DNA of 64,000 nucleotides from an uncultured Actinomycetes bacterium (lineage in GTDB: Bacteria; Actinomycetota; Actinomycetes; Nanopelagicales; Nanopelagicaceae). Shown one piece after another: positions 1 to 8,154 of this stretch. A model generated the notes under the pieces. It saw nothing but the letters and a program-made list of their open reading frames with translations. It had not been told where the DNA came from and searched no databases. The translations under genes and the position numbers were made by a program. The DNA lies in assembly GCA_903834145.1 (NCBI GenBank), contig CAILHY010000022.1, forward strand, positions 1 to 64,000. Direction: 5' to 3'. Numbering within the stretch: the first letter of the stretch is position 1; the number at the start of each line of letters is the position of its first letter.

Positions 1-687
1 AGGATCTGGCAGATCCAAGCTATCTAAGAAATTGGTGGGGGAGGATTGATCGAGCGAGAGTCCTGCGACAATTGATTCAAACTCTGCGTCTATGAGTTCG
101 GTGTCATCATCAACCAATGATGCCGGCCAAAATCCATGGGATACTTCACTAATAAAAAGAATTGTTTCACCAATACTTGTTGATTCTTCGGTGTCAGAGA
201 GAACAATTTCTCGTATGTAGGAAGAAGAAATATTCTCCGCGATTTCTTGAGCCTGGCTAAATTGTTCACCATTTTCTCCTAGCGAATACATGAGCAGCAA
301 CGGATTTTCAATCAGGTCAAAACTTTCGAATACCTTTTTATATTCTTTGCGCTTTGTCCGACTGGCCCGCTTATCGGGGGCAGTAACCGGATCAATGAGG
401 ACGAGACCATCGACCTCTTCGCCAAATTCCTCACCGATAGCTAATGAGGATATGGCGCCTTCGCCAAAACTTATAAGAAAAACTTTTTCGCATCGGGCTC
501 TCAGGATAAGGAATTCACGACGAATATTTTCTGTCAGATCCTGGGATGGCAGATGAATCGTGACAATGGAATGCCCCGTTTGCGCGTTCAGTTGCGAAGA
601 AAAGTGCGAATTTGCCGATTGGGCGATCAGTATCCCGATACTTCCCCCTGGGAATTCTTCTCGGCGGGAGTTTGGGACCTGTGTCAC
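1..687 (-). CDS. Alpha/beta-hydrolase-like protein, partial (3' end outside window)
   Basis: An open frame reads on the minus strand from a GTG at 687 off the left edge (229 codons visible). An upstream in-frame TGA near 700 limits the start. The visible layout resembles an alpha/beta-hydrolase: a first strand with a GG turn (EFPGGSIGILIAQS), a strand ending in IHLP, a nucleophile-elbow-like segment VFLISFGEGAISSL, a strand GLVLIDP, and a late SEVSHGFWP that could carry the catalytic His. The elbow reads F-G-E-G where a hydrolase needs G-x-S-x-G, so the nucleophile Ser appears to be replaced. It may be a non-catalytic homologue or simply diverged. It is divergent from plsC. The frame is convincing because it stays open over the whole visible stretch; the family call is moderate. 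Confidence 0.55.
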   Translation of the reverse strand, partial: MTQVPNSRREEFPGGSIGILIAQSANSHFSSQLNAQTGHSIVTIHLPSQDLTENIRREFLILRARCEKVFLISFGEGAISSLAIGEEFGEEVDGLVLIDPVTAPDKRASRTKRKEYKKVFESFDLIENPLLLMYSLGENGEQFSQAQEIAENISSSYIREIVLSDTEESTSIGETILFISEVSHGFWPASLVDDDTELIDAEFESIVAGLSLDQSSPTNFLDSLDLPDP

Positions 688-797
688 TTTCCCATAGTGT
701 CATATCTCGGGAATTGCCACTAAATTAGGGCATTGGACAAGATCTCTTGATCTTCTCCAGTAGTCGCCCAATACTGGCCCGGAAGAGGAGGTGGTTC

Positions 798-1481
798 ATG
801 GTCAATCTGCCGTATGGGTTGCTGCGCGCCTTCCTGACGCCTTTCTTAATGCTCCTTTTCCGCCCCAAGGTAACGGGGCTGAGAAATGTTCCGATCAACG
901 GCCCAGTCATTATCGCCTCGAATCATTTATCTTTTAGTGATTCGATTTTCATGCCGCTGGTTGTTCCCCGTAAGGTCACATTCTTGGCTAAGAGCGAATA
1001 CTTCACATCCCCTGGTCCAAAAGGTCTTCTTAAGAAGTTGACCTTTATCGCTCTCGGGCAGGTACCTGTGGATCGTTCGGGAGGACGCCGAAGTGAGGCA
1101 GCGTTGATTACGGGTTTAAAAGTTTTAGCCGAAGGCAATTGCTTGGGAATCTACCCTGAAGGAACCCGCTCACCTGATGGACGTCTATATAAAGGACGCA
1201 CCGGAATCGCCCGACTGGCGATCGAATCTGGAGCACCAATTATTCCAGTAGCGATGTTCGATACGGACAAGATTCAACCAACAGGCAAAGTAATTCCTAA
1301 AATTATGCGAGTTAAAATGGTTTTTGGTGATCCGATTTACCTCAGTGGCGATTCATCGGATATGCAAGTACTTCGAGATGCAACAGATAATTTGATGCGC
1401 ACCTTGCAGGAAATGTCAGGACAAGAGTATGTCGATATTTATGCAACTAAAAGAAAAGCGGAGATTAACGACGAGGATTAA
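798..1481 (+). CDS. plsC: 1-acyl-sn-glycerol-3-phosphate acyltransferase (PlsC family)
   Basis: This 227-aa protein should transfer an acyl chain to lysophosphatidic acid at the inner membrane face. It has the LPLAT box NHLSFSDS (NHx4D, about residues 42-48), the substrate-binding PEGTR motif (about 120-124) and a hydrophobic N-terminus. The ATG at 798 was chosen because a strong GAGGAGG ribosome site lies just upstream; an upstream start at 747 lacks one. Its stop interlocks by 4 nt (TTAA) with the convergent nuclease gene. A second PlsC-type gene lies at 31.9-32.6 kb, so acceptor specificity cannot be assigned from sequence. Confidence 0.88.
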   Translation: MVNLPYGLLRAFLTPFLMLLFRPKVTGLRNVPINGPVIIASNHLSFSDSIFMPLVVPRKVTFLAKSEYFTSPGPKGLLKKLTFIALGQVPVDRSGGRRSEAALITGLKVLAEGNCLGIYPEGTRSPDGRLYKGRTGIARLAIESGAPIIPVAMFDTDKIQPTGKVIPKIMRVKMVFGDPIYLSGDSSDMQVLRDATDNLMRTLQEMSGQEYVDIYATKRKAEINDED

Positions 1482-2158
1482 TCCTCCAGTCCCAACCGTG
1501 CTGTGAGATATTTGCATGTGGGGCATTCACTTCCCGAATCAGGACATGGGCCTTCCAGTACGGAAATAAAATCTGCCATAACGGTGATAAATGCGCGCTC
1601 GTTGCGCTCTATCGGAACATAACTTTGCGCCACACCGAAGCCATAGCTTTCTGCGCTATCGCCAATGACGCGATTGGGTTTCCAGACAAGAAGCCCCATA
1701 CTCGCCACAGAGACTGCCCTATTTGTTGCGGGCATTTCTAGCGCGTAGGTATAGGCGTGTAATTGCGGAGAGTAGAAGTCACCGGAGTCTCTGGGGCTGT
1801 CAGAGACTTTGCAATCAATAAGTGCAACGGTGCCATCTTCGTTTTCTGCCACTAAGTCGTACTTGCCCAGGATTGCCCATCGTGTGCTTTCACCATTAAT
1901 GACGAGGGGTTTGCTCTTTACGAATTCGCCCAACTTAGTCACTCGTCCAGGGCGAAGGGAGGGATCAATCGCTTGAGTTGTAACTCCACGGAAAGCATTT
2001 TCTTGAAATGAAGAAAGCGGACCTACCAGCGGCATCGTCAGGGGCATCAATACTTTATGCCAATACTTTATCCAAAGACACCTTTTGCAAGTGGAGAGAC
2101 CAAAAGTGAGATCTGATGGTGAAATATTTTCACGCGCTGGTTTCGCAGGTTTTTTCAT
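1478..2158 (-). CDS. RecB/Cas4-like PD-(D/E)XK nuclease with probable Fe-S cysteines
   Basis: A 226-aa protein with a nuclease core GKYDLV...ALIDCK (the D...DxK pattern of PD-(D/E)XK enzymes) followed by a YSPQLHAYTYALE helix typical of RecB/Cas4-family exonucleases (QxxxY). Cysteines sit at both ends: CKRC near residue 22 and a C-terminal cluster (CPDSGSEC, CPTC). This is the arrangement that ligates a 4Fe-4S cluster in Cas4 and AddB. No cas genes or CRISPR repeats are nearby, so this is a stand-alone DNA-repair-type nuclease rather than a CRISPR part. The ATG at 2158 gives MKKPAKPAR; a longer in-frame extension overlaps lysE and reads poorly. It is the second gene after lysE, 17 nt downstream. 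Confidence 0.75.
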   Translation of the reverse strand: MKKPAKPARENISPSDLTFGLSTCKRCLWIKYWHKVLMPLTMPLVGPLSSFQENAFRGVTTQAIDPSLRPGRVTKLGEFVKSKPLVINGESTRWAILGKYDLVAENEDGTVALIDCKVSDSPRDSGDFYSPQLHAYTYALEMPATNRAVSVASMGLLVWKPNRVIGDSAESYGFGVAQSYVPIERNERAFITVMADFISVLEGPCPDSGSECPTCKYLTARLGLED

Positions 2159-2175
2159 AGTCGTAAGTATCGCCT

Positions 2176-2829
2176 TTATGCGCCAACGAGGTGTCGAATT
2201 GCTGCTCCGATAACGAGGGTCCCCAGGAGGACCATCACGATTCCACCTATGGTACGAAGTCGCACTAGACGGCTGGCATCTGTTGCAAGCCAATCGCGCG
2301 CAGTGCCTGCCAAGAGACCCCAACTGCCATCGCAGACAAGGCACATCACGGCAAATATTGTTCCTAAAAGAAGCAACTGCGCTGTCACTGAACCACGACC
2401 ACGATCAATGAATTGAGGCAATACGGCTGCATTAAAAACCAGTATTTTCGGATTAAGTAACGCAACCCATAAACCTTGGCGCATTGTTGTGAGGGGGGAG
2501 GGTTGAATTTCTCCGCGAGCTGCCATGTTCGCAGCATGAACGTGGCGATGTCGAATCGCATCAATTCCTAAGTAAATCAGATAAGCACCGCCACCCCATT
2601 GGACCGTGGCGTAGGCGATGTCAGATCGTTGAAGAATGGGACCTAAACCGACGGCAACGAGCGCCGACAAAATCAACGTCCCTATTGCATTTCCAAGCAC
2701 GGTAAATAGTGCGGTCTTGCGCCCCCACGAAATAGCGCGAGCGATAATAAAGAGAACGCTCGGTCCTGGTGCCAGGACGATGAGCAAAGATGAGGCGATG
2801 TACTCCCATATGCGCGTAGGTACGACCAT
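2176..2829 (-). CDS. LysE/RhtB-family amino-acid exporter
   Basis: A 217-aa membrane protein with about six hydrophobic segments and the LysE-family signature near the N-terminus (ASSLLIVLAPGPSVLFII, containing the conserved PGP). Members export basic amino acids, homoserine lactone or threonine; the substrate here is not readable. The ATG at 2829 stands 6 nt downstream of TAATAT and has no Shine-Dalgarno sequence, so the mRNA is probably leaderless. The nuclease gene follows 17 nt later and is likely cotranscribed. Confidence 0.85.
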   Translation of the reverse strand: MVVPTRIWEYIASSLLIVLAPGPSVLFIIARAISWGRKTALFTVLGNAIGTLILSALVAVGLGPILQRSDIAYATVQWGGGAYLIYLGIDAIRHRHVHAANMAARGEIQPSPLTTMRQGLWVALLNPKILVFNAAVLPQFIDRGRGSVTAQLLLLGTIFAVMCLVCDGSWGLLAGTARDWLATDASRLVRLRTIGGIVMVLLGTLVIGAAIRHLVGA

Positions 2830-2835
2830 ATGCGC

Positions 2836-2841
2836 ATATTA
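2836..2841 (-). promoter_or_regulatory. Candidate -10 box (TAATAT) for leaderless lysE
   Basis: TAATAT on the minus strand ends 6 nt before the lysE ATG, so transcription would begin at or next to the start codon. The position of a -35 would fall inside the 19-bp hairpin immediately upstream. Confidence 0.5.
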
Positions 2842-2842
2842 A

Positions 2843-2888
2843 CCCGACAGAGCAAGGAGCAGTGGAAATTGCTCCTTGCTCTGTCGGG
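2843..2888 (-). terminator. Perfect 19-bp hairpin after uraA / before lysE
   Basis: Arms 2843-2861 and 2870-2888 are perfect 19-nt inverted repeats (CCCGACAGAG... / ...CTCTGTCGGG) with an 8-nt loop. It follows the uraA stop codon by about 60 nt on the minus strand. Only a weak TTAATAT tail follows, so it could be an atypical terminator. Because it abuts the lysE -10 box it might also influence lysE initiation. Confidence 0.6.
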
Positions 2889-2946
2889 CCCTTTCAGGAT
2901 ACGTCAGTGATATGTCAGGCTTGTGTCAGTGCTCAACCTGGATCAA

Positions 2947-4209
2947 TTAGCTTGCGTTACCGCGACTCTTTGCGATGGAATGAAGCACTTGGTAGCCGAT
3001 TACTGCAACCAAAGTGGCGTTGATGATTCCGCCAAAAGTGTAATCCCCACTTGTCCAGGACATATCGGCAATGCCGATAATAAGCGCTGATGCGGCAATG
3101 ATGAGATTGGTGGAATCTGCGAAGTTCACTTTTCCTTCGATCCAGATTCGTGCGCCAAGGACACCGATCATTCCAAAGAGAGCAACGCCCACTCCGCCAA
3201 GTGCGCCGATTGGAGTTGCGCTCAGCACTGCTCCGAATTTAGGTGAAAGGCTCAAACAGATAGCGCCGATTCCGGCAACCCAGTAAGCGGCAGTGGAATA
3301 AACGCGAGTAGCAGCCATAACTCCAATATTTTCTGCATACGTTGTCGTCCCAGATCCGCCACCAGCGCCGGCCAACGTCGTAGAAAGTCCATCAGCAAAA
3401 AGTGCCATGCCCATTTGATCGTCAAGATTTTTGCCGGTCATTGCAGAAACCGCTTTAACGTGTCCAACGTTTTCGGCGATCAAAACTAAGACCACGGGTA
3501 AGAACAAGGCGATTGCTTTGCCATTGAAAGTAGGACTTGTGAAATGTGGAGCGGCAAACATTGCAGCGGATTTAATTCCAGAAGTATCTACATCGCCGCG
3601 AATAAGTGCCACGACGTACCCAACAACCAATCCCAAGAAGATGCTGATTCGTCCCATAAATCCGCGTGAGAAAGCAGCGATCAACCCGATAGATGCCAAA
3701 GTGATGATTCCTACAAGTGGGCCTTTGACAAAGTTATTCTTTGCAGCCCCTGCAAGGTTAAGGCCAATGACCATAACGATCGTTCCAGTTACCAGGGGAG
3801 GAAGAAGCCAATTGATCCAGCCAATTCCAGCGCTTTTAACGATAAGTCCGATGACTGCCAAAATCACACCTGTTGCAACAACTCCGCCTAGGGCGTTGGA
3901 CATTCCACCGCCAGCTTTTGCTGCAGCGATGGGAGCTAAGAATGCGAAAGATGAACCTAAATAACTCGGCACTCGGTTTTTGGTGATCGTGAGGAAAATT
4001 AAGGTGCCAACACCGGAGAAGAAGAGAGTTGTTGTTGGGGGCAATCCGGTAATGATGGGGACGAGAAATGTCGCGCCAAACATTGCAGCGATATGTTGAA
4101 TTCCGACGCCGATCGTGCGCGGCCAGCTCAAGCGCTCATCGGTTGATACAACTTCCCCTGCACCAATTGTTTTGCCGGTGCCATGGAGTTTCCACGAGAG
4201 TAGAGACAT
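2947..4209 (-). CDS. uraA: Uracil-xanthine permease (NCS2 family)
   Basis: A 420-aa polytopic protein of the nucleobase:cation symporter 2 family. It has the family-typical start GIQHIAAMFGATFLVPIITGL and the ENVGHVKAVSAMTG and GLSTTLAGAGGGSGTTTYAENIGV stretches. In UraA these segments carry the conserved glutamates of the uracil/proton site. The ATG at 4209 has a GGAAAGGA ribosome site. It is divergent from padR across a 279-bp region containing AT-rich palindromes, so it may share regulation. The 19-bp hairpin lies after its stop. Confidence 0.9.
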   Translation of the reverse strand: MSLLSWKLHGTGKTIGAGEVVSTDERLSWPRTIGVGIQHIAAMFGATFLVPIITGLPPTTTLFFSGVGTLIFLTITKNRVPSYLGSSFAFLAPIAAAKAGGGMSNALGGVVATGVILAVIGLIVKSAGIGWINWLLPPLVTGTIVMVIGLNLAGAAKNNFVKGPLVGIITLASIGLIAAFSRGFMGRISIFLGLVVGYVVALIRGDVDTSGIKSAAMFAAPHFTSPTFNGKAIALFLPVVLVLIAENVGHVKAVSAMTGKNLDDQMGMALFADGLSTTLAGAGGGSGTTTYAENIGVMAATRVYSTAAYWVAGIGAICLSLSPKFGAVLSATPIGALGGVGVALFGMIGVLGARIWIEGKVNFADSTNLIIAASALIIGIADMSWTSGDYTFGGIINATLVAVIGYQVLHSIAKSRGNAS

Positions 4210-4410
4210 CTGTGAATTCCTTTCCCAGTTGACGTCACCCGCCATCGGTGGCGAGAGACGTGGAAAATGCTGGGGAAGTTCTGGGGAAGTTCCATAACCA
4301 TAGGACGCCTTCCTCACGAGTGTGCGTTTACCCACGGGTACGCCACGCCAATCGCAAACCAACGTTTGGCTGAGTTGCCACGGGCGTATATATCGGCTTT
4401 AATGACGTCT

Positions 4411-4432
4411 CGATATATCGAATCGATATATC
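4411..4432. promoter_or_regulatory. Repeated CGATATATCG operator-like element
   Basis: The 10-bp palindrome CGATATATCG at 4411-4420 is followed by a second CGATATATC at 4424-4432, giving two copies spaced 13 bp apart. A looser CGTATATATCGG lies upstream near 4384. The element is about 60-80 bp upstream of padR in the uraA-padR intergenic region. PadR proteins bind AT-rich inverted repeats in their own promoters, so autoregulation and control of the downstream ino1 are plausible. Confidence 0.45.
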
Positions 4433-4488
4433 TTTTCACGCTAATCAGCGAGAAGTCAGAGTCAGGTCAGAGAGAGAGGGTGCCAGAG

Positions 4489-5025
4489 ATGAGGTCACGA
4501 AGTGAATCACTGGAATTCGCTCTTCTTGGCCTGCTGGCTCAAAACGACCTTCATGGGTATGAGCTACGCAAACGTTTGATGGCGATTTATGGACCCTTTA
4601 GGGCCCTTTCCTTCTCCGTTCTCTACCCACAACTTCGTCGGATGCTCGATGCTGGATTGATTGAGGAATCCATCTCCAAGGACCTTGCTACATCTCGGCG
4701 CTCGCGCATTGTTTATCGCTTATCCGATGCTGGGCGAACAAAGTTCACAATGCTCACCGAAACCGTGAGTCCTGACACGTGGGAAGACGAAGGATTTGAA
4801 ATCCGCTTTGCATTCTTTAGTCCGACATCTGGCGCTAACAGGGTACGAATTTTGGAAGGACGTCATCGTCGATTAAAGGAGCGCACAGAGATTATTCGCG
4901 CAGAACTTGAAAGATCTCCCGTGGGAATTGATAAATATCTAGAGGAGTGGCGCCGCCATTCTTTGGAATCAGCCGACCGAGAAATCGCTTGGCTTGAGGA
5001 CATGATTAAGACCGAGAGGAAATAG
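4489..5025 (+). CDS. PadR-family transcriptional regulator
   Basis: A 178-aa protein with the PadR winged helix at the N-terminus ([49 protein letters not shown]) and a C-terminal helical dimerisation region. The ATG at 4489 begins [10 protein letters not shown] and gives the usual family N-terminus; an upstream in-frame extension does not look like protein. The stop is followed after one base by the GTG of ino1, so the two are cotranscribed. A PadR gene next to ino1 also occurs in Mycobacterium, which supports regulation of inositol synthesis, but the ligand is unknown. Confidence 0.88.
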   Translation: MRSRSESLEFALLGLLAQNDLHGYELRKRLMAIYGPFRALSFSVLYPQLRRMLDAGLIEESISKDLATSRRSRIVYRLSDAGRTKFTMLTETVSPDTWEDEGFEIRFAFFSPTSGANRVRILEGRHRRLKERTEIIRAELERSPVGIDKYLEEWRRHSLESADREIAWLEDMIKTERK

Positions 5026-5026
5026 A

Positions 5027-6124
5027 GTGAAGATCCAGACAGGTAAAGGCGACATTCGTGTTGCGATCATTGGCGTAGGTAACTGCGCTAACTCCTTGGT
5101 TCAGGGCGTTGTTTATTATAAAGATGCACCTGAGAATCAGGAGATCCCTGGTCTTATGCATGCTGTCGTTGGCAGTTATCACATCAGCAACGTGAAATTT
5201 GTTGCCGCATTTGATGTAGATGCAAAGAAGGTAGGACTGGATCTTGCTGATGCCATCTGGGCCAGCGAAAACAACACCATTAAGTTCGCTGATGTTGCGC
5301 ATACGGGCGTTCCGGTTCAACGCGGCGTCACAAACGACGGTCTCGGAAAGTATTATCGCGAAACAATTACAGAATCCGATGCACCAGAAGTTGACATCGT
5401 GCAGGCACTAAAAGATGAAGCAGTAGATGTTGTCATTTGCTACCTGCCTGTTGGATCAGAAATTGCTGCTAAATATTATGCTCAATGTGCCATCGATGCT
5501 GGTTGCGCCTTTGTCAATGCACTTCCTGTCTTTATCGCATCAGATCCAGTTTGGGCAGATAAATTTACCAAAGCTGGTTTGCCGATTGTTGGAGATGACA
5601 TCAAGAGCCAGGTAGGAGCCACTATTACTCATCGAATCATGGCAAAACTTTTCCAAGATCGTGGTGTGCATCTGGATCGGACTTATCAGTTAAATGTTGG
5701 CGGAAACATGGATTTCAAGAATATGTTGGAACGCGATCGCCTGGAATCAAAGAAGATTTCAAAAACAAATTCCGTGACCTCACAGCTCGAGCATGATCTT
5801 GGTGCTCGCAATGTCCACATCGGACCTTCGGATTACATTCCATGGCTTGATGATCGCAAGTGGGCTTACGTTCGCCTAGAAGGTCGCGCATTTGGAGATG
5901 TTCCATTAAACCTCGAATACAAGCTCGAAGTTTGGGATTCGCCTAACTCTGCTGGCGTAATTATCGATGCTCTACGTTGCGCGAAGATTGGCCTGGATCG
6001 TGGAATCGGTGGACCACTTCTTTCACCAGCAAGTTACTTTATGAAAACTCCACCCGTGCAATACACCGATGAACAAGCTCATGTACGAACTGAAGAGTTC
6101 ATCGCTGGGACTATCGAAAGATAA
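5027..6124 (+). CDS. ino1: Inositol-3-phosphate (myo-inositol-1-phosphate) synthase
   Basis: This 365-aa enzyme converts glucose-6-phosphate to inositol phosphate through an NAD-dependent oxidation-cyclisation. The product feeds phosphatidylinositol and mycothiol in actinobacteria. It has the Rossmann start [16 protein letters not shown], the DIVQALKDE and [15 protein letters not shown]-like regions, and the core [15 protein letters not shown], which contains catalytic lysine and family signature residues. The GTG at 5027 sits one base after the padR stop, so translation is probably coupled. A strong terminator follows. Confidence 0.93.
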   Translation: MKIQTGKGDIRVAIIGVGNCANSLVQGVVYYKDAPENQEIPGLMHAVVGSYHISNVKFVAAFDVDAKKVGLDLADAIWASENNTIKFADVAHTGVPVQRGVTNDGLGKYYRETITESDAPEVDIVQALKDEAVDVVICYLPVGSEIAAKYYAQCAIDAGCAFVNALPVFIASDPVWADKFTKAGLPIVGDDIKSQVGATITHRIMAKLFQDRGVHLDRTYQLNVGGNMDFKNMLERDRLESKKISKTNSVTSQLEHDLGARNVHIGPSDYIPWLDDRKWAYVRLEGRAFGDVPLNLEYKLEVWDSPNSAGVIIDALRCAKIGLDRGIGGPLLSPASYFMKTPPVQYTDEQAHVRTEEFIAGTIER

Positions 6125-6162
6125 AACATACAACTGAGGCATCATGTATTTATGGCAAAGAA

Positions 6163-6195
6163 AACTCCCCCCGAATAACTCGGGGGGAGTTTTTC
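6163..6195. terminator. Bidirectional rho-independent terminator
   Basis: Perfect arms 6163-6174 and 6180-6191 (AACTCCCCCCGA / TCGGGGGGAGTT) with a 5-nt loop are followed by a T-run on the plus strand and preceded by an A-rich run. It can therefore end both ino1 and the convergent membrane-protein gene. Confidence 0.9.
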
Positions 6196-6219
6196 TTCAC
6201 CCTCACGGAGAGTAGAGGG

Positions 6220-6801
6220 CTAGATCGTCGCGTCTTCTGGAGTGCGACGAAGATGAACCCACCCTGCCATGGAAAGTACGAGCAGAAGCAATCCGCCAAG
6301 TAAGGCGACTCCTGCAGAGATTCGTGCAATTTGGCCGATCTCCCAAAACGCATAGGCAGTCAAAAGAGTTCCACGAAGTGTGGTTCCTTTAAATACTGTA
6401 TCGAGAGTTGCGAGAGCAGAGGCAGCAGCCTTTTGTAGCGCTGGATCACTTGGATTTGCTGCCGCTGCACCAGAAGCCGTACGGCTTGCTGTTGATGCAT
6501 CTGCATAGGTAGCCATTCGTGATAAGTGGAAACCGAGATAGTGATCTGCATACATTTGTGCTTGCTTACCCGTTGTCATCAACTTGCCAGCGTTTGCCTT
6601 AAAGAAGGCGGTAGTGGATGCATCTTCTGCTGAATTACCCGTGGCTGCCGGAATTGAAATCTTTTGCGCCGCTAGTTGTCCCGAGACAGCACTATCAGAG
6701 AAGCTATAACCCCAGTTCATAAGGCCTGCCGCTACAAAAAGAAAAAGACTTAAACCAAATCCGACCAAAGTGACGATTCCGTCAAAAGTACGACGTTTCA
6801 T
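6220..6801 (-). CDS. Conserved actinobacterial membrane protein, function unknown
   Basis: A 193-aa protein with a hydrophobic segment at residues about 8-28, a polar Ala/Ser/Thr-rich extracytoplasmic middle of about 120 residues, and a second membrane segment near residues 160-180, ending in a short basic tail. The ATG at 6801 (MKRRTFDGIV) has a GGAGAG site; an earlier start at 6828 is possible but less good. Relatives in actinobacteria have been labelled as LigA-like dioxygenase, but nothing here supports an enzyme. It is a single-gene unit ending at the shared terminator. Confidence 0.75.
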   Translation of the reverse strand: MKRRTFDGIVTLVGFGLSLFLFVAAGLMNWGYSFSDSAVSGQLAAQKISIPAATGNSAEDASTTAFFKANAGKLMTTGKQAQMYADHYLGFHLSRMATYADASTASRTASGAAAANPSDPALQKAAASALATLDTVFKGTTLRGTLLTAYAFWEIGQIARISAGVALLGGLLLLVLSMAGWVHLRRTPEDATI

Positions 6802-6950
6802 TGTTTTCTCTCCTTTAATGTTCATCAATGTATGAACATGCCCATTGATACACGTAACATCAAAGGGCGCGTGGAGAACTCGCGAGTGTTAGCCCCAGGA
6901 AAACTGTGATTTACATTAAGAAGTAGTGTGGCTCACTAGAGACTGGTAGA

Positions 6951-7000
6951 TATTCCTAAAGATTCCTAAATATTCCTAAATATTCCTAAATATTCCTAAA
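6951..7000. repeat. Five tandem copies of a 10-bp repeat (TATTCCTAAA)
   Basis: Five head-to-tail 10-bp units occupy 6951-7000; the second begins with G instead of T and the others are identical. On the minus strand the unit reads TTTAGGAATA. The stop codon (TAG) of the LuxR-type gene lies inside the last copy. A near-10-bp period places every copy on roughly the same face of the helix. Confidence 0.9.
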
Positions 7001-7313
7001 TATGGCGAGAACATAATGATTGGCCATCTGGTCCAATTTCATAATGCTGACACGCAATCGCTAGCCGATCGAAAGCTTTATCGCCATAGTGTGTCCGATA
7101 GGCAAGGGCTAAGAGCACGCGTAGATTTGTGTCGCCATCGGCACGAATTCCGAATGCTTTCGCGGTTCGACTGACAGTGTTTTCTACTACTTTTTCCGTA
7201 TGCGCCGTATCGCGCGCGATGGAAGAGTTCGATTTACCCTCACACAAGAGATCCATGACAAGTCGCTCGAATGGCGTTAAATCTCGAGTTGCGATCGTAA
7301 TGTCTACTGCCAT
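6996..7313 (-). CDS. LuxR-type helix-turn-helix protein (stand-alone HTH)
   Basis: A 105-aa protein that is essentially a GerE/LuxR HTH domain: LTPFERLVMDLLCEGKSNSSIA, then an ENTVSRTAKAFGI recognition helix. No receiver or ligand domain precedes it. A short Cys/His-containing tail (ACQHYEIGPDGQSLC) follows and could bind metal, though this is weak. It is likely a small DNA-binding regulator. The gene runs into the 10-bp tandem repeat at its 3' end. It is divergent from the catabolic operon starting at 7399 with only 85 bp between, so it may control that operon (inference). Confidence 0.75.
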   Translation of the reverse strand: MAVDITIATRDLTPFERLVMDLLCEGKSNSSIARDTAHTEKVVENTVSRTAKAFGIRADGDTNLRVLLALAYRTHYGDKAFDRLAIACQHYEIGPDGQSLCSRHI

Positions 7314-7386
7314 GATGTGCGGGGGCCTCTCCTGAAGGTTTGAGTAGTAACTCTCTTGACACTCGTACTTTACTCGTGCTCACCCT

Positions 7387-7392
7387 TAAGAT
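7387..7392 (+). promoter_or_regulatory. Candidate -10 box (TAAGAT) for a leaderless catabolic operon
   Basis: TAAGAT ends 6 nt before the ATG at 7399, and no Shine-Dalgarno sequence is present. A TTGACA lies at 7356-7361 but is too far upstream to serve as a standard -35. Confidence 0.5.
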
Positions 7393-7398
7393 TGCCAA

Positions 7399-8154
7399 AT
7401 GGATGATGTATTAGCAAGAGTAGATGGCGGTGTGTTGGTTCTCACAATGAATAGACCGGCGAAAATGAACGCGATCACCCGGTCGATGTATGCGGGGTTA
7501 TCCCGACACCTGACTGACGCCGCAGGAAACTTCGCAATTCGGACAGTCGTGATTCAGGGGGCAGGGGCTCATTTTACCGCCGGAAATGACATTTACGATT
7601 TCATCGAAGAACCTCCGACGGGCCCAGATTCGCCAGTAAGCCATTTCTTGGAGGTCATCCACAACTTCCCCAAGCCCATCATTGCGGCGGTGTCGGGTAA
7701 TGCCGTGGGGATTGGCACAACCATGCTCTTTCACTGCGAAATCGTCTTTGCTAGCCCCTCTGCCAATTTTTCTATGCCCTTTGTTTCCTTGGGATTGGTG
7801 CCCGAGGCCGGTTCGAGTTACATATTCCCAGCACTTGCTGGATACCAAGAAGCCTCTCGAATTTTTCTCACAGGTGAGAGTTTTAGCGCGGATGAGGCGA
7901 AAGGTTACGGGCTAGTGAGCGTTATTTGCGAAGATGCGCAGGAGCAAGCACTTATTATGGCGAAAAGAATTGCAGAGCAACCACCTACATCGGTGATCAA
8001 TACGAAGGCGCTACTCAAGGCTCGATCTCATGATGCAATCACGGCGGTAATGAAAGTAGAGGGCGAACTATTCATGCTTGCTCTGCAATCAGATGAAGCA
8101 ATGTCGGCGTTTATGAAATTCACCTCAAAGAAATCTAAAGGAGTCACAGAATGA
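7399..8154 (+). CDS. Enoyl-CoA hydratase/isomerase family protein
   Basis: A 251-aa crotonase-fold protein: RPAKMNAITRSMY near the N-terminus, the oxyanion-hole segment GAGAHFTAGNDIYDF (about residues 54-70) and the second oxyanion segment VSGNAVGIGTTM followed by PEAGSSYIFP. It would act on an acyl-CoA double bond. It lacks an obvious Glu pair of classical enoyl-CoA hydratases at one position, so isomerase or hydrolase activity is equally possible. It is the first gene of a four-gene operon; its stop overlaps the next start by 4 nt. Confidence 0.85.
   Translation: MDDVLARVDGGVLVLTMNRPAKMNAITRSMYAGLSRHLTDAAGNFAIRTVVIQGAGAHFTAGNDIYDFIEEPPTGPDSPVSHFLEVIHNFPKPIIAAVSGNAVGIGTTMLFHCEIVFASPSANFSMPFVSLGLVPEAGSSYIFPALAGYQEASRIFLTGESFSADEAKGYGLVSVICEDAQEQALIMAKRIAEQPPTSVINTKALLKARSHDAITAVMKVEGELFMLALQSDEAMSAFMKFTSKKSKGVTE

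Noticed and set aside
3431-3964. Long plus-strand open frame (177 codons) inside the uracil permease gene
   Set aside because: It is antisense to a convincing NCS2 permease and its translation is low-complexity with no domain.
6951-7000. CRISPR-like repeat array
   Set aside because: The 10-bp units are directly adjacent without spacers; no cas genes are present and the Cas4-like nuclease at 1.5-2.2 kb stands alone.
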